From Zoroaster sp. YZ-2022 (Eukaryota > Echinodermata > Asteroidea > Forcipulatida > Zoroasteridae): 64,000 nucleotides of DNA. The translations under genes were made by a program, and so were the position numbers. Shown one piece after another: positions 54,702 to 64,000 of the stretch (position 1 is its first letter; each line of letters opens with the position of its first letter). The stretch is taken from NCBI GenBank assembly GCA_029582265.1, contig CM055823.1:26648569-26712568 (forward strand), in the 5' to 3' direction. The notes under the pieces are model-generated. The model saw only the letters and a program-made list of their open reading frames with translations. It was not told the DNA's origin and made no database searches.

Positions 54702-54727
54702 GATAAATAAATAAATAAATAAATACT
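54702..54727 (+). repeat. (AAAT)n tract between LINE A and LINE B
   Basis: A short ATAAATAAATAAATAAATAC tract separating the 5' end of LINE A from the 3' end of LINE B; both elements thus abut the same microsatellite. Confidence 0.85.
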
Positions 54728-55499
54728 TTTTTTTACTTTTCAAAGGAAAACTTTATTTCAAATTCCTTGAAATAGCAGCATATATACAGATATATACAAA
54801 ATTAAAAGAATTATAAAGAAATACATTCAGTACCTTAATAGTAGTGAATTAAGACAATGAAAACCAGAAAACAATACTTTAACTAAAACATGCCACAAAG
54901 GCCAAGTTGCTACCTTCGGAAGCTGGATGCCCCAAGTCCTTCCAAAGGGTAGCAACAAGGCATAAGGGGAGGGGAAAAAAGGGGGGTTGAGGGTAGTAGA
55001 GCAAAGATGAAAAAACAGTAAAGTACATTTTTGAATTTATCGATACCCTTGTCTTGGGGAGGGGAGGGGAGGAGAAAGGGGAGGGGAGCAGGGGAGGGGG
55101 CATGGGTTCCTTAGCGTCTGGTGTGGGCACAAAAGTGCCCACTGCCAGTCCCCCATGCGGGATAGGTGGCGGGTTTGGGCGGCGAAAAACACCACGGCTC
55201 GTCTGGGAAGCGACGAGACCTGCTCAAGCCCGTCAACCTAGGGATAAGACAAGGGTAAAGAAATAAACATTATAGAGAACAATAAAAAAAACGCGGTAAT
55301 TCAAATCAACCATATCATTCGATCGTTACTGTAATCGAAAAGAGTGTTATTAATTGACCAATTTGTGAGAAAAAGTGGGATGGAGTTGTTCAGCCTATGA
55401 TAATTAAAGTTCCAAGATGATTTTGTTTTTCAACCGGTATTGCCAAACTAATAAGGGGTCGGAGGGGTTTGAAGTACGATAGAGCCAGTAAATGACGTT

Positions 55500-56774
55500 T
55501 TTTAGGCTGACGCTAAGATAATTTGCCAGGCGGACAGCCCCTTTGTTTCGACTCCGAGCAGTCGGGACGAGAGTCCAGTAAATGTCAAAATTGAGTTGAA
55601 GGTTTGGAAGAAGACGACTGATGAGGCTGTGAAGAAGGTTGAGAGCTGGTTGTATAGATGGGCAAGTGATAAAAAGATGTGTGATGGTTCCTCTCTCGCC
55701 GCACCACCCACAGTCAGAAGAGGTGTTGGAGTTGAAGTGATGTAAAACTGAAAGAGAGGGCAGGACATTGTGTAGAAGCTTATATTGGACGTCCCCTTCT
55801 TTCTTGGATGTTGGCGGCTGGTAAATTGCTCTCCAGGGGATTTGAAGAGAAGACGGAAAATAACCACGGTCATGCCAGGGTGTTAAAGTCGGAGAAGAGT
55901 TGTCGTTGATGTTCTAGTTGAAGAGAAGATAAAGTGATTTCGACGAGAGTGAGGACACATCTGTGTCCATGTCGACGAAGACACAGCCCGGAGAAACGGG
56001 GCGAGTGGGAAGATCTTCGAGTGGTGTGACATGTTGAAAAAGACCGTCGAGATTGAAAAGTTCCGGGAAGGAAGATGATATGGTGTGGTGCAGGCGAGTA
56101 TCCCGTTGAAAGAGACGAACAGAAGGAGGACGGATGCAGGAAGGGACCAGATGGATGTCTTTAGCCGGAAGCCACTTGCCGGTGTTGAAGTTGAGGAGTT
56201 GCTTGATGAAGTGAGTGCCGCCCGCCCAGAGCCTTGCAGCAAAGGCCGCACCGCCCGGCAAGGGGTTAACGAGGGGCGGGTAAATGATTGTTAGATTGAT
56301 GATATGGTTGACTGAATTTGGGGGTATTTCAATTCGAGCTCCGATTTTCATCCAGGCACGCAGTGTTTCACTGTAGAAAAGGGGGAGACTAGTAAAGAAT
56401 TTAGGGTCTAGATCCAAAAGGAAAAGTTGATAGCTGAGGTTGAGACGTTTGTATTTATGCAAATTGTAATCCATTAACGTAAAACAGGGGTGGGGGTTGA
56501 AAAGGAGATACCTCTGAAGAAGTTTGAATCTGAAAGTGAGGCTGCGTGCCTGGAGACAAGCTAGACCTAGCCCACCTTTGTCGCAGCTCTGAAAGAGTGT
56601 CCGTTTTTTAAGTAGGTGTCGTTTGTTGGACCAGACGAAATCGACAAGCAAGCCTTGGAGTTCACGTAGGTTATTTTCAGGACATGGGAGGACGGCAAGA
56701 CAGTGAAAGATTTTAGTGGCGGCTAACTGATTAGCAATTAAAACTTTCCCTTTGAGGGACAGATTAATGGACAT
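55500..56774 (-). pseudogene. LINE B ORF2, C-terminal part after reverse transcriptase
   Basis: A frame from 56774 to 55914 begins LSLKGKVLIANQLAATKIFH and includes VDFVWSNKRHLLKK, KGGLGLACLQARSLTFRF and LFYSETLRAWMKIGARIEIP, all colinear with LINE A. Continuation 55873-55502 in another frame. No catalytic residues are present. Confidence 0.8.
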
Positions 56775-57315
56775 AATGTTTCCAGCAGGCTAGTGTTTTG
56801 GCAACTTTGTCTTTGCAATTTTTCCAGTTTTGGTGTGCCATTCTGGTGTGCCACAGGGATGGGTTCTTGGACCTTTACTTTTCAACATTTTTGCTTTTGA
56901 TCTGCCATTTTGTGTTCAGTCGAATCTTCGTCAATATGCAGATGACACTGTTTTGTATAGAGTCATTAAAACTCCAGATGATGAAGTGACACTCCAGAAT
57001 GATCTGCAGCACATAAACACCTGGTGTAATTTAAACTTTATGGCTTTAAACCCAAATAAATGTAAGCTAATGACTATGACCCGTTCTAGAAATCCTGCTA
57101 AACCACTGTATAATTGGTGATTACACTTTGGAAAATGTTGATAACTACAAATACCTTGGTGTTATTATTTCTAGGGACTTAAGCTGGAAAACCCATATTA
57201 GCAATGTTACTTCAAAAGCCACAAGGCTAAATGGATTTATTGGTAGAGTAGTTAAAACTAGGGACCCTAACATTCTTATTTCACTTTATCGCTCAATTAG
57301 CAGACCTATACTTTA
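56775..57315 (+). mobile_element. Jockey/CR1-like LINE fragment filling the gap in LINE B
   Basis: Opposite in orientation to LINE B. Frames: SGVPQGWVLGPLLFNIFAFD (palm motif B), LRQYADDTVLYRVIKTPDDE (YADD motif C), LNPNKCKLMTMTRSRNP, then after a frameshift VDNYKYLGVIISRDLSWKTH and SLYRSISRPIL (thumb). It contains exactly the part of a reverse transcriptase missing from the CR1-like LINE at 27462, but the two are not adjacent and probably belong to different elements. Junctions with LINE B near 57312-57316 share TTTA microhomology. Confidence 0.8.
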
Positions 57316-58204
57316 TTTAATTCCTTACGCTGTTCTTTGAGGACCTGTTGGGCCTCTGGTGTGATGTCTGGAGCAGTCTGAAGCTCCTCAATTTGGGAAT
57401 TTATACGAAGAAAGACCGCTCGTTTTTCTCTGGCGAGTCTAGAACTGTATTTTTGGGTGAGGGTTTTGATTTGGGCCTTGCCGAGGTCCCACCACTTGCA
57501 TACGTCGTTAAAATGACGTTTTTCCATTTGCCAATTTGACCAGAAAAGATGTATAATTTCACGATAATTCTGGTCAATGAGAAGAGAGTTATTGACATGC
57601 CAGTAAGCACTGCCTCTGTGTTGAGAGGATGGAGGTTTGATAGAAAGATGAACGGCAGAGTGGTCGGACAGAGAACAAGGAATAATTTGAAAAGAGCGAA
57701 TAGCTGGTATCAAGGTGGGAGGAGCATAAAGTCGATCAAGTCTAACCTGAGAGGGAGAGAAAGGGTTTTTCCTCATCCAGGTATACCGTTTAACTCGGGG
57801 GTTTAGTCTGCGCCAGACATCACACAAATTAGAATTAGTGAGAACATTTTTGAGAGCCGTTGAGACCCGGGGACGATGTTCGGTCAGCCTATCTGCGCGG
57901 TCCATAGAAGGATCGCAAGTACAATTAAAATCACCTCCGACAATATTAATGGCGCCATCACTAAAGTGCTGGTCACAGTGGTTATTAAGTTTCTCAAGGG
58001 TTTGGGTGGCAATATTGTCAGTTTGGGGGACAAGTAAATTATAAATGTTATACAAGGTGTTTTGGTGCTTAATTTGGGCAAAAAGGAGGTGGCCAGTAGC
58101 GACAACACTGGAGGAAACAAGATCGACATTGTTATTAATTAGCATAGTAACTCCCGAGCCAGGTGTAGTACCGGGAGCACAAAGGGGAGTATAATTAGAC
58201 CAAC
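57316..58204 (-). pseudogene. LINE B ORF2, endonuclease remnant
   Basis: Enters at CWKSWSNYTPLCAPG and keeps VGGDFNCTCDPSMDRAD and SLSDHSAVHL (catalytic His), then the Tx1 linker (WWDLGKAQIKTLTQKYS) to EQRKELNK, where the foreign fragment begins. The N-terminal catalytic Glu segment is deleted; the frame is fused directly to ORF1 sequence upstream. Confidence 0.8.
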
Positions 58205-59389
58205 TTTTCCAACACAAGAGAATCCAGGACCTGAAAGAGGGTTGGGGTGTCCGGTTTATTTGAAGATGCATTCTTCCTGCGAAGTTTGCGTTGGGGTTGT
58301 GGGGATTTCAAGGGAGTAAGATGGGGACTATCATCAGTGGATTTGGGAGGGGACAATTTTCGCTTTGACACGATATCAGCAAAGAGCCTAGTAGGGGCAG
58401 GTGGGGTACCCCAGATGTAGTTGTGGGTGTCCATTGGGGAGTCGCTAGAGGGACCATCGGATGGTGCCCGAGAGGGTGGCGGTGAAGTCTCGGCACTGGA
58501 CTTCAATGTCTGCCATGGTAGTAGTGGTTCGAACGGCAGTAGCAGTAGTCGAAGCCGTGCTCGGCTTACCAGCAGCGGCCGCTGGCCCATCAGAAAAGGT
58601 ATGGGACACCGAGGGTCCCGCTACAGCATCCCCCTGTATCGAGGCTCGGGAGGAGATAGGAGGGTTAGGTTTGGAGTGTGCTTTGGGTCTGATTTTTTGT
58701 GCATGAAAGCTGGAGGGGGGTTGAGGGGGTTGATGGGTTCATTGGGATCGGCCTGGGTGTGGGTTTTCTTACAGAAACGACTGATGTGACCAAATTCCCC
58801 ACAGTTGAAGCACCGAACTGACTCAATAGACAAAAACACTCGATAATTGACACAAGAATGAGACAAATTGATATGGTCTGGGAGGGTGATGTTGGGCTTA
58901 AGGATGATCTGAACCTGTCGGCGGAAAGACAGTATGTGGGACAGCTGTTTGTTTTTTAACCTAAGGGGTATGGGTTTGACAGCGGACACTACTTTACAGA
59001 AACTGGAAATATTGTGGAGAAGAACATAATTGGGAATCTCAGGGTAGACATTAGATAACGTAAGGCGAGTGATAGGTAATGAGAGAGGTGAGTTCCATGA
59101 AGGAGTCGCCATATGTCAACCCACGGGCAATGGCGTCAGCTACCTCCTCCATGGAATTAATGTACAAAGCAATGCGATTGTTAGAAATACAACTGGCAGA
59201 GACAATGTGTTTTTCAGGCATGGTTTCACGGAATTTGTCAAGATAGGATTCAATAGATACGTTATCTAAGGCCTTGAAAGCAAAGCCATTGTTCCTGGTG
59301 ACGCCCTTAAATGGCTCGTCATCAGGAACAATGGGTTTGGGTGCACCAGACGTGGTAACGTTACGTTGTGGTTCTGCCTGAGTGGCCAT
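58205..59389 (-). pseudogene. LINE B ORF1 (gag-like), frameshifted, with CCHC knuckle
   Basis: Start at 59389 (MATQAEPQRN). It retains RNNGFAFKALDNVS, ARGLTYGDSFMEL, TRLTLSNVYPEIPNYVL, LSFRRQVQIILKP, ESVRCFNCGEFGHISRFCKK (perfect C-x2-C-x4-H-x4-C zinc knuckle, 58771-58812) and SPMDTHNYIWGTPPAPTR. Frame breaks near 59.08 and 58.6 kb. The C-terminal helical domain is lost in the deletion that fuses it to ORF2. Confidence 0.8.
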
Positions 59390-59596
59390 CTCAGTACAAA
59401 ACGCCACAGTACAGGCGAAAAAATGGACCTAAAAACAAGCAAATGACAAAATTATATACAGTGGCCTCGGTCTAGCTAGACCTATATCACATATTAAATA
59501 TAATAATAAGAAAACAAGGACCTAAAGAGGTCTAAAGAAGTAAAAATTAAAGACTTACTCGGAGCTCGAAGGAACACACGTCCGCTAAAGAGATAA

Positions 59597-59614
59597 AAAA
59601 AATAATAATAATAA

Positions 59615-59645
<31 letters not shown>

Positions 59646-59648
59646 ATA
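59597..59648 (+). repeat. (AAAT)n tract between LINE B 5' end and splice donor
   Basis: Mixed (AAT)n/(AAAT)n tract. Its last bases form the intron start: on the minus strand the exon ends GGTTGTG and the intron begins GTATTTATTT. Confidence 0.9.
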
Positions 59649-59649
59649 C

Positions 59650-59745
59650 CACAACCGTCGTCGCCTCGGAGTGTGACGGTGATGTTACTCAGCATGTGTT
59701 CGCTCTCCATGTCTACTTGCCACCAAGGATGAGGATCAGAATCAG
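59650..59745 (-). CDS. F-type lectin gene, central exon of repeat 1
   Basis: A 96-bp, phase-1 exon (acceptor TTTATTCACCAG). It encodes DSDPHPWWQVDMESEHMLSN followed by ITVTLRGDDGC, colinear with 45836-45922. The donor is G/GTATTT, directly inside the (TTTA)n tract, weaker than the GTAAGT of the paralogous exon. The next exon in the same phase is 48115-48354, across both LINEs. The opening exon of this repeat (GKPASQS-type) was not found up to 64000 and should lie further right. Confidence 0.8.
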
Positions 59746-59807
59746 CTGGTGAATAAATAAAATGACATTATGTAAAAAATATGTCCATAAGATGAAGATA
59801 AGATAAT

Positions 59808-60470
59808 AATAATATAATAATATTTAATTACTTATATAGCGCTATTTCCAAATATGCCCAATAGCGCTTTACATTTTAGACTAAAAAGAATGATTGTCTT
59901 ACAATAAATGACAAATTACAAATGGGAGCTATCTATAAAGGAGACAATAATAATAGTTACAATGATAGATAATTATTATAATAATACTCTAATGAAATAC
60001 ATTTTAAAATTGCACTTTGAGATTACAAATTAAAAACATTTCTAAAAAGGTGTGTCTTAAGCTGTTTTTTTAAATTACCTAGTAAAGTGATGCCCAATAG
60101 CGCTTTACATTTTAGACTTAAAAAAATTGTCTTACATATAAGTGACAAATTACAAATGCGAGCTATCTATAAAAGGAGACAATAATAATAATTACAATGA
60201 TAGATAATTATTATGATAGTACTCAAATGAAATACATTTTAAAATTACACTCTAAAATTACAAATTAAAGGCATTTCTAAAAAGGTGTGTCTTAAGCTGT
60301 TTTTTAAAATTACCTAGTGAAGTGGAAAGTCTTACTTCCTGTGGAAGCGAGTTCCACAGTAAAGGGGCTGCGCACGAAAAAGCTCTGCGTTCATAAGTTT
60401 CTAAATTATACGAGGGCGCAACTAGTTGTCTACTTGCCGAAGATGATGATGATGAATACCAATTCATAAA
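59808..60470 (-). mobile_element. CR1/L2-like LINE 3' end with duplicated 3' UTR
   Basis: Minus frame ending at 60258 reads YERRAFSCAAPLLWNSLPQE followed by FKKQLKTHLFRNAFNL, the conserved C-terminus of CR1/L2/jockey ORF2. The 3' UTR (ACATTTTAGACTTAAAA, GAGCTATCTATAAA, GGAGACAATAATAATA) is present twice: 60085-60310 and 59855-60075. 5' part absent. Confidence 0.8.
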
Positions 60471-60930
60471 TACCAGCAGTTTAAACAATCTGATTGGACA
60501 AAACGTAATCACGGTGGCGTATTAACGGATGGTAAAGACATGGCTTATCAAAATTAGAGCAGTGCATATGTGCCAGCTGTTCGCCAGAGTGACGAATATT
60601 TTTTTTGCATTATGCGTCTGATTCATTGTACATGTTCTTTGATAGTGTTTCGTGTGCCACACGAAATTGGCTTTATAAAGACCATACAAAGTGCCTTGAT
60701 TTTTTTTACTCAGAATTGTTCAGTATGTATTTACTTATTTATATGCTATTCCAAAAAAACATTTAAACAAATCAGAAATTGCTGAAAAAATAATAATTTC
60801 CAGCGGTTGAAATCCGCGACGTAACTCTTTTAGATGTTGGACATTTGCGACCCGTGGCGGCAGCAAACATTTTTCCTGTTTTTATGACGTACTTTTATGG
60901 GAGCTTATAAACATTGTCCGTGGCTTTACA
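60471..60930. other. Intergenic with dispersed relic
   Basis: 60483-60590 matches 13286-13400 (ACAATCTGATTGGACAAAA, CGGATGGTAAAGACATG, ATGTGCCAGCTGTT), a dispersed repeat of unknown type. No gene seen. Confidence 0.5.
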
Positions 60931-60937
60931 TGTACTG

Positions 60938-61036
60938 ATCTCTATTATACAGTATAATAGAGATCAGTGGATCTCTATTATACAGTATAATAGAGATCAG
61001 TGGATCTCTATTATACAGTATAATAGAGATCAGTGG
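60938..61036 (+). repeat. 32-bp palindrome in three tandem copies
   Basis: CTCTATTATACAGTATAATAGAG (perfect palindrome) joined by ATCAGTGGAT, three times. The edges (ACTGATCTCTATTATA) resemble the ends of the MITE at 44326. Confidence 0.9.
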
Positions 61037-61039
61037 TAC

Positions 61040-61520
61040 AAGGGTTTACGGGATTCCCACATTGTGTGTGCGTGAGCGTATTGTGTCAGTGCTCATGGGC
61101 CAGAGTCATGGTACAAAATCATAGTCTGGTTGACAACACCGGTAAGATCACCAAAGGATTATTTTTTATCGGCACAAGACAAGACCAATTTGGACACATT
61201 TTTCAGTGAGATTAATTTTCAAACGAATCAAACCCTGGACATTCAAAACTTCGGTTGCTCTTAAAATATTTGTTTATATAAAGAAAAATAGGCTACCATT
61301 ATGTGCTCTTACGCCAGACTTAACCCTTTCATTACCAGCCAGTTATGGCAGAGATTACCCTTCTTTACCACAGTAATTAGGAGCCCAATGTCACTTCAGC
61401 ACCAGTGGATTTTTCACAATTTCATTGAAGTGCGCCCTCACACGGCAGGAATAGACATTGTTTTAACTTTCTCATTTGTATGTAAAAATGAGTATACAAA
61501 AGAGAGGAAAACATTGTGCA
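61040..61520. other. Spacer before satellite, no gene seen
   Basis: No repeat or exon-like frame recognised; the 75-codon plus frame has no family features. Confidence 0.4.
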
Positions 61521-61526
61521 AAAGCT

Positions 61527-63365
61527 AAATATTTGGATCAGTATTTACACTAAAGTAAAGTAATACAAATGGGTGATATTTCATGCAAATACGGTACAGG
61601 TATAAGATTTTTTTACATTTGAAAAACAACTTGGTTGTTATTTTGGGGGTTTTTTTTTGGTTGTATCTACTTGGAAATTTAACATTTACTTGTTTTAATT
61701 GTAAATTCATAACAATCCATGCTAACACCCCAATTCACTGTTGGTTTGGACTAATCTGCAGATTTTTAAGTGTAAAAAGCAAAACAACTTAAATATTTGG
61801 ATCAGTATTTACACTAAAGTAAAGTAATACAAATGGGTGATATTTCATGCAAATACGGTACAGGTATAAGATTTTGTTTCCATGTGAAAAACAACATGGA
61901 GGAGAATTAGGGGGAATTATTTTGGTTGTATCTACTTGAAATGAACCATTTACTTGTATTCAGTGTAAATACATCACAATCCATGCTAACCCTTCAATTC
62001 AATGTTGGTTTGGACTAATCTGCAGATTTTTTAAGTGTAAAAGAAACACAATTAAATATTTGGATCAGTATTTACACTAAAGTAAAGTAATACAAATGGG
62101 TGATATTTCATGCAAATACGGTACAGGTATAAGATTTTGTTTCCATGTGAAAAACAACTTGGATGAGATTTTGGGGATTTTTTGGTTGTATCTACTTGAA
62201 ATGAACCATTTACTTGTATTCAGTGTAAATACATCACAATCCATGCTAACACTTCAATTCAATGTTGGTTTGGACTAATCTGCAGATTTTTAAGTGTAAA
62301 AGCAAAACAATTAAATATTTGGATCAGTATTTACACTAAAAGTAAAGTAATACAAATGGTTGATATTTCATGCAAATACGGTACAGGTATAATATTTTGC
62401 TTCCATGTGTAAAACATCTTGGATGAGATTTTGCGGGATGTTTTTTGGTTGTATCTACTTGGAAATTAACCATTTACTTGTATTCAGTGTAAATACATCA
62501 AAATCCATTCTAACACCCCCCCCCCCCCAATTCAATGTTGGTTTGGACTAATCTGCAGATTTTTTAAGTGTAAAAGCAAAACAATTAAATATTTGGATCA
62601 GTATTTACACTAAAGTAAAGTAATACAAATGGGTGATATTTCATGCAAATACGGTACAGGTATAAGATTTTGTTTCCATGTGAAAAACAACTTGGATGAG
62701 ATTTTGGGGATTTTTTGGTTGTATCTACTTGAAATGAACCATTTACTTGTATTCAGTGTAAATACATCACAATCCATGCTAACACCCCAATTCAATGTTG
62801 GTTTGGACTACTCTGCAGATTTTTAAGTGTAAAAGCAAAACAATTAAATATTTGGATCAGTATTTACACTAAAGTAAAGTAATACAACTGGGTGATATTT
62901 CATGCAACATACGGTACAGGTATAAGATTTTGTTTCCATGTGAAAACAAACGGATGAGATTTTGGGGGAATTTTTTTGGTTGTATCTACTTGGAAATGAA
63001 CCATTTACTTGTATTCAGTGTAAATACATCACAATCCATGCTAACACCCCCCCCCCCCCCAATTCAATGTTGGTTTGGACTAATCTGCAGATTTTTTAAG
63101 TGTAAAAGCAAAACAATTAAATATTTGGATCAGTATTTACACTAAAGTAAAGTAATACAAATGGGTGATATTTCATGCAAATACGGTACAGGTATAAGAT
63201 TTTGTTTCCATGTGAAAAACAACTTGGATGAGATTTTGGGGTATTTTTTTTGGTTATCTACTTGGAAATGAACCATTTACTTGTATTCAGTGTAAATACA
63301 TCACAATCCATGCTAACACCCCCCCCCCCCCCCAATTCAATGTTGGTTTGGACTGTAATCTGCGA
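61527..63365 (+). repeat. Satellite of about 265 bp, 7 units
   Basis: Units begin AAATATTTGGATCAGTATTT at 61527, 61789, 62053, 62313, 62586, 62847 and 63118. Each has GGGTGATATTTCATGCAAAT, GTTTCCATGTGAAAA, TTGGTTGTATCTACTTG, a variable poly-C tract and CAATTCAATGTTGGTTTGGA. The poly-C tract varies from a few to about 15 C and explains most length differences. The first unit is most diverged. Confidence 0.95.
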
Positions 63366-64000
63366 AACGTCCGACCATTCCCAACATTGAACGGGGGATT
63401 TGAACAAATAGTATAGATTTACAATCATGTGATGTGGTATTTCTCAAAGCAAGGAACTATGCACATAGGGTGTGCACATTGTTTACAGATCATCTTTGTT
63501 TGTTTTCGCCTTCCTTATTTTCTGTTACTGAAAACAATGCAGTCGCGTTTCTTTCCATTGGGGGTTTTGCCAGGATAGTGCTGTTGCCTGTCAACTCAAT
63601 AGGAATATGGTATCTCAATTGACTTGTTACGTTCGTTCCCAACCCAACAGCAAGCCCTGTACAATCCCTATACGAAAATCAAGATTACTGACATTTTGTT
63701 CCCTGCTATGCTGGTGAATATTACTCTGCTATTGACAATACAGATATTCAGCATATGGAAAAAACTCTTTCCACCATTTCAAGCTTCTGTGTGTATGATT
63801 TTAGTACTGAAAACATTGGTTGGCAAGATCAGTTCCACCCATGTTTTGTTGTAATCTTCAATACAATTGGGCTTCATAACATCAAAAATCCACTTGTGCT
63901 CTTATTACACCGAATTTGCTTTTTGGACAAATCACTGTTGCCTACATTAGTTAAAAGTGTTACAGATTTTTTGTCTTGCCAAACGATACACAATTGCCCA
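63366..64000. other. Right-edge sequence, no gene seen
   Basis: 62- and 76-codon plus frames (63434, 63624) show no recognised family. No lectin exon found on the minus strand. Confidence 0.4.

Larger units (their letters stand above)
54728..59596 (-). mobile_element. Tx1-like LINE B, internally deleted
   Basis: The same family as LINE A, same orientation, head to tail. The 5' end (GCGGACGTGTGTTCCTTCGA at 59565-59590) and 3' end are intact, but two internal deletions remove the ORF1 end plus the endonuclease start (near 58205) and the reverse transcriptase core (replaced by a 0.54-kb fragment of another LINE at about 56775-57315). Confidence 0.85.

Overview
The window looks like a repeat-dense, intron-rich genome of a marine invertebrate deuterostome, most likely an echinoderm. 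I infer this from: tRNA-headed SINEs with (ATT)n tails; CR1-like LINEs with a 2A-like N-terminal motif (established in sea urchin and other deuterostome elements); Tx1-clade LINEs; Penelope-like elements; and a multi-exon F-type lectin gene. No bacterial features (operons, CRISPR, IS elements) are visible. The species cannot be fixed from sequence alone. Host coding sequence is only a few percent of the window; most open frames are repeat read-through.

Host genes. Two paralogous TMEM86/YhhN (lysoplasmalogenase-like) genes lie in tandem on the minus strand (main exons 9184-9939 and 17510-18226). Each shows the same large 3' exon with the same splice phase; the short 5' exons were not found. 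A second minus-strand gene spans at least 43838-59745. It has six recognisable phase-1 exons encoding two F-type lectin/F5-8C-like repeats and a terminal PAN/apple domain. The first repeat is split by a roughly 11-kb intron that holds two LINEs, and the gene probably continues beyond the right edge. A duplicated promoter/first-exon-like segment (31490-31770 and 39802-40570, minus) hints at another small paralog pair.

Region by region. 1-8.8 kb: DNA-transposon derivatives with clear target-site duplications: a hAT element, two piggyBac-like TTAA elements, and a TA-flanked element swollen by 40 copies of a 55-bp satellite. 8.8-18.2 kb: the TMEM86 pair with a 9-bp-TSD Mutator-like element, a third piggyBac-like element and a 1.06-kb hAT. 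18-23 kb: SINEs and hairpin elements. 23.3-30.9 kb: a mariner with long inverted repeats, filled by a 42-bp minisatellite and a decayed CR1-like LINE. 31-43 kb: SINE pairs, minisatellites, a Penelope-like remnant with nested SINE, and small inverted-repeat elements. 43.8-59.7 kb: the lectin gene, with two head-to-tail Tx1-like LINEs bounded by (TTTA)n tracts. 59.8-64 kb: a CR1 3' end, a palindromic triplet and a 7-unit, about 265-bp satellite.

Themes worth following: satellites born inside MITEs (two unrelated elements within 4 kb); a Tx1-like LINE family associated at every end with (TTTA)n tracts; hammerhead-like motifs at Penelope-type termini; and a TA-flanked MITE family present in five copies. 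Family assignments of repeats rest on terminal sequences and duplications read by eye and have not been compared with any database.
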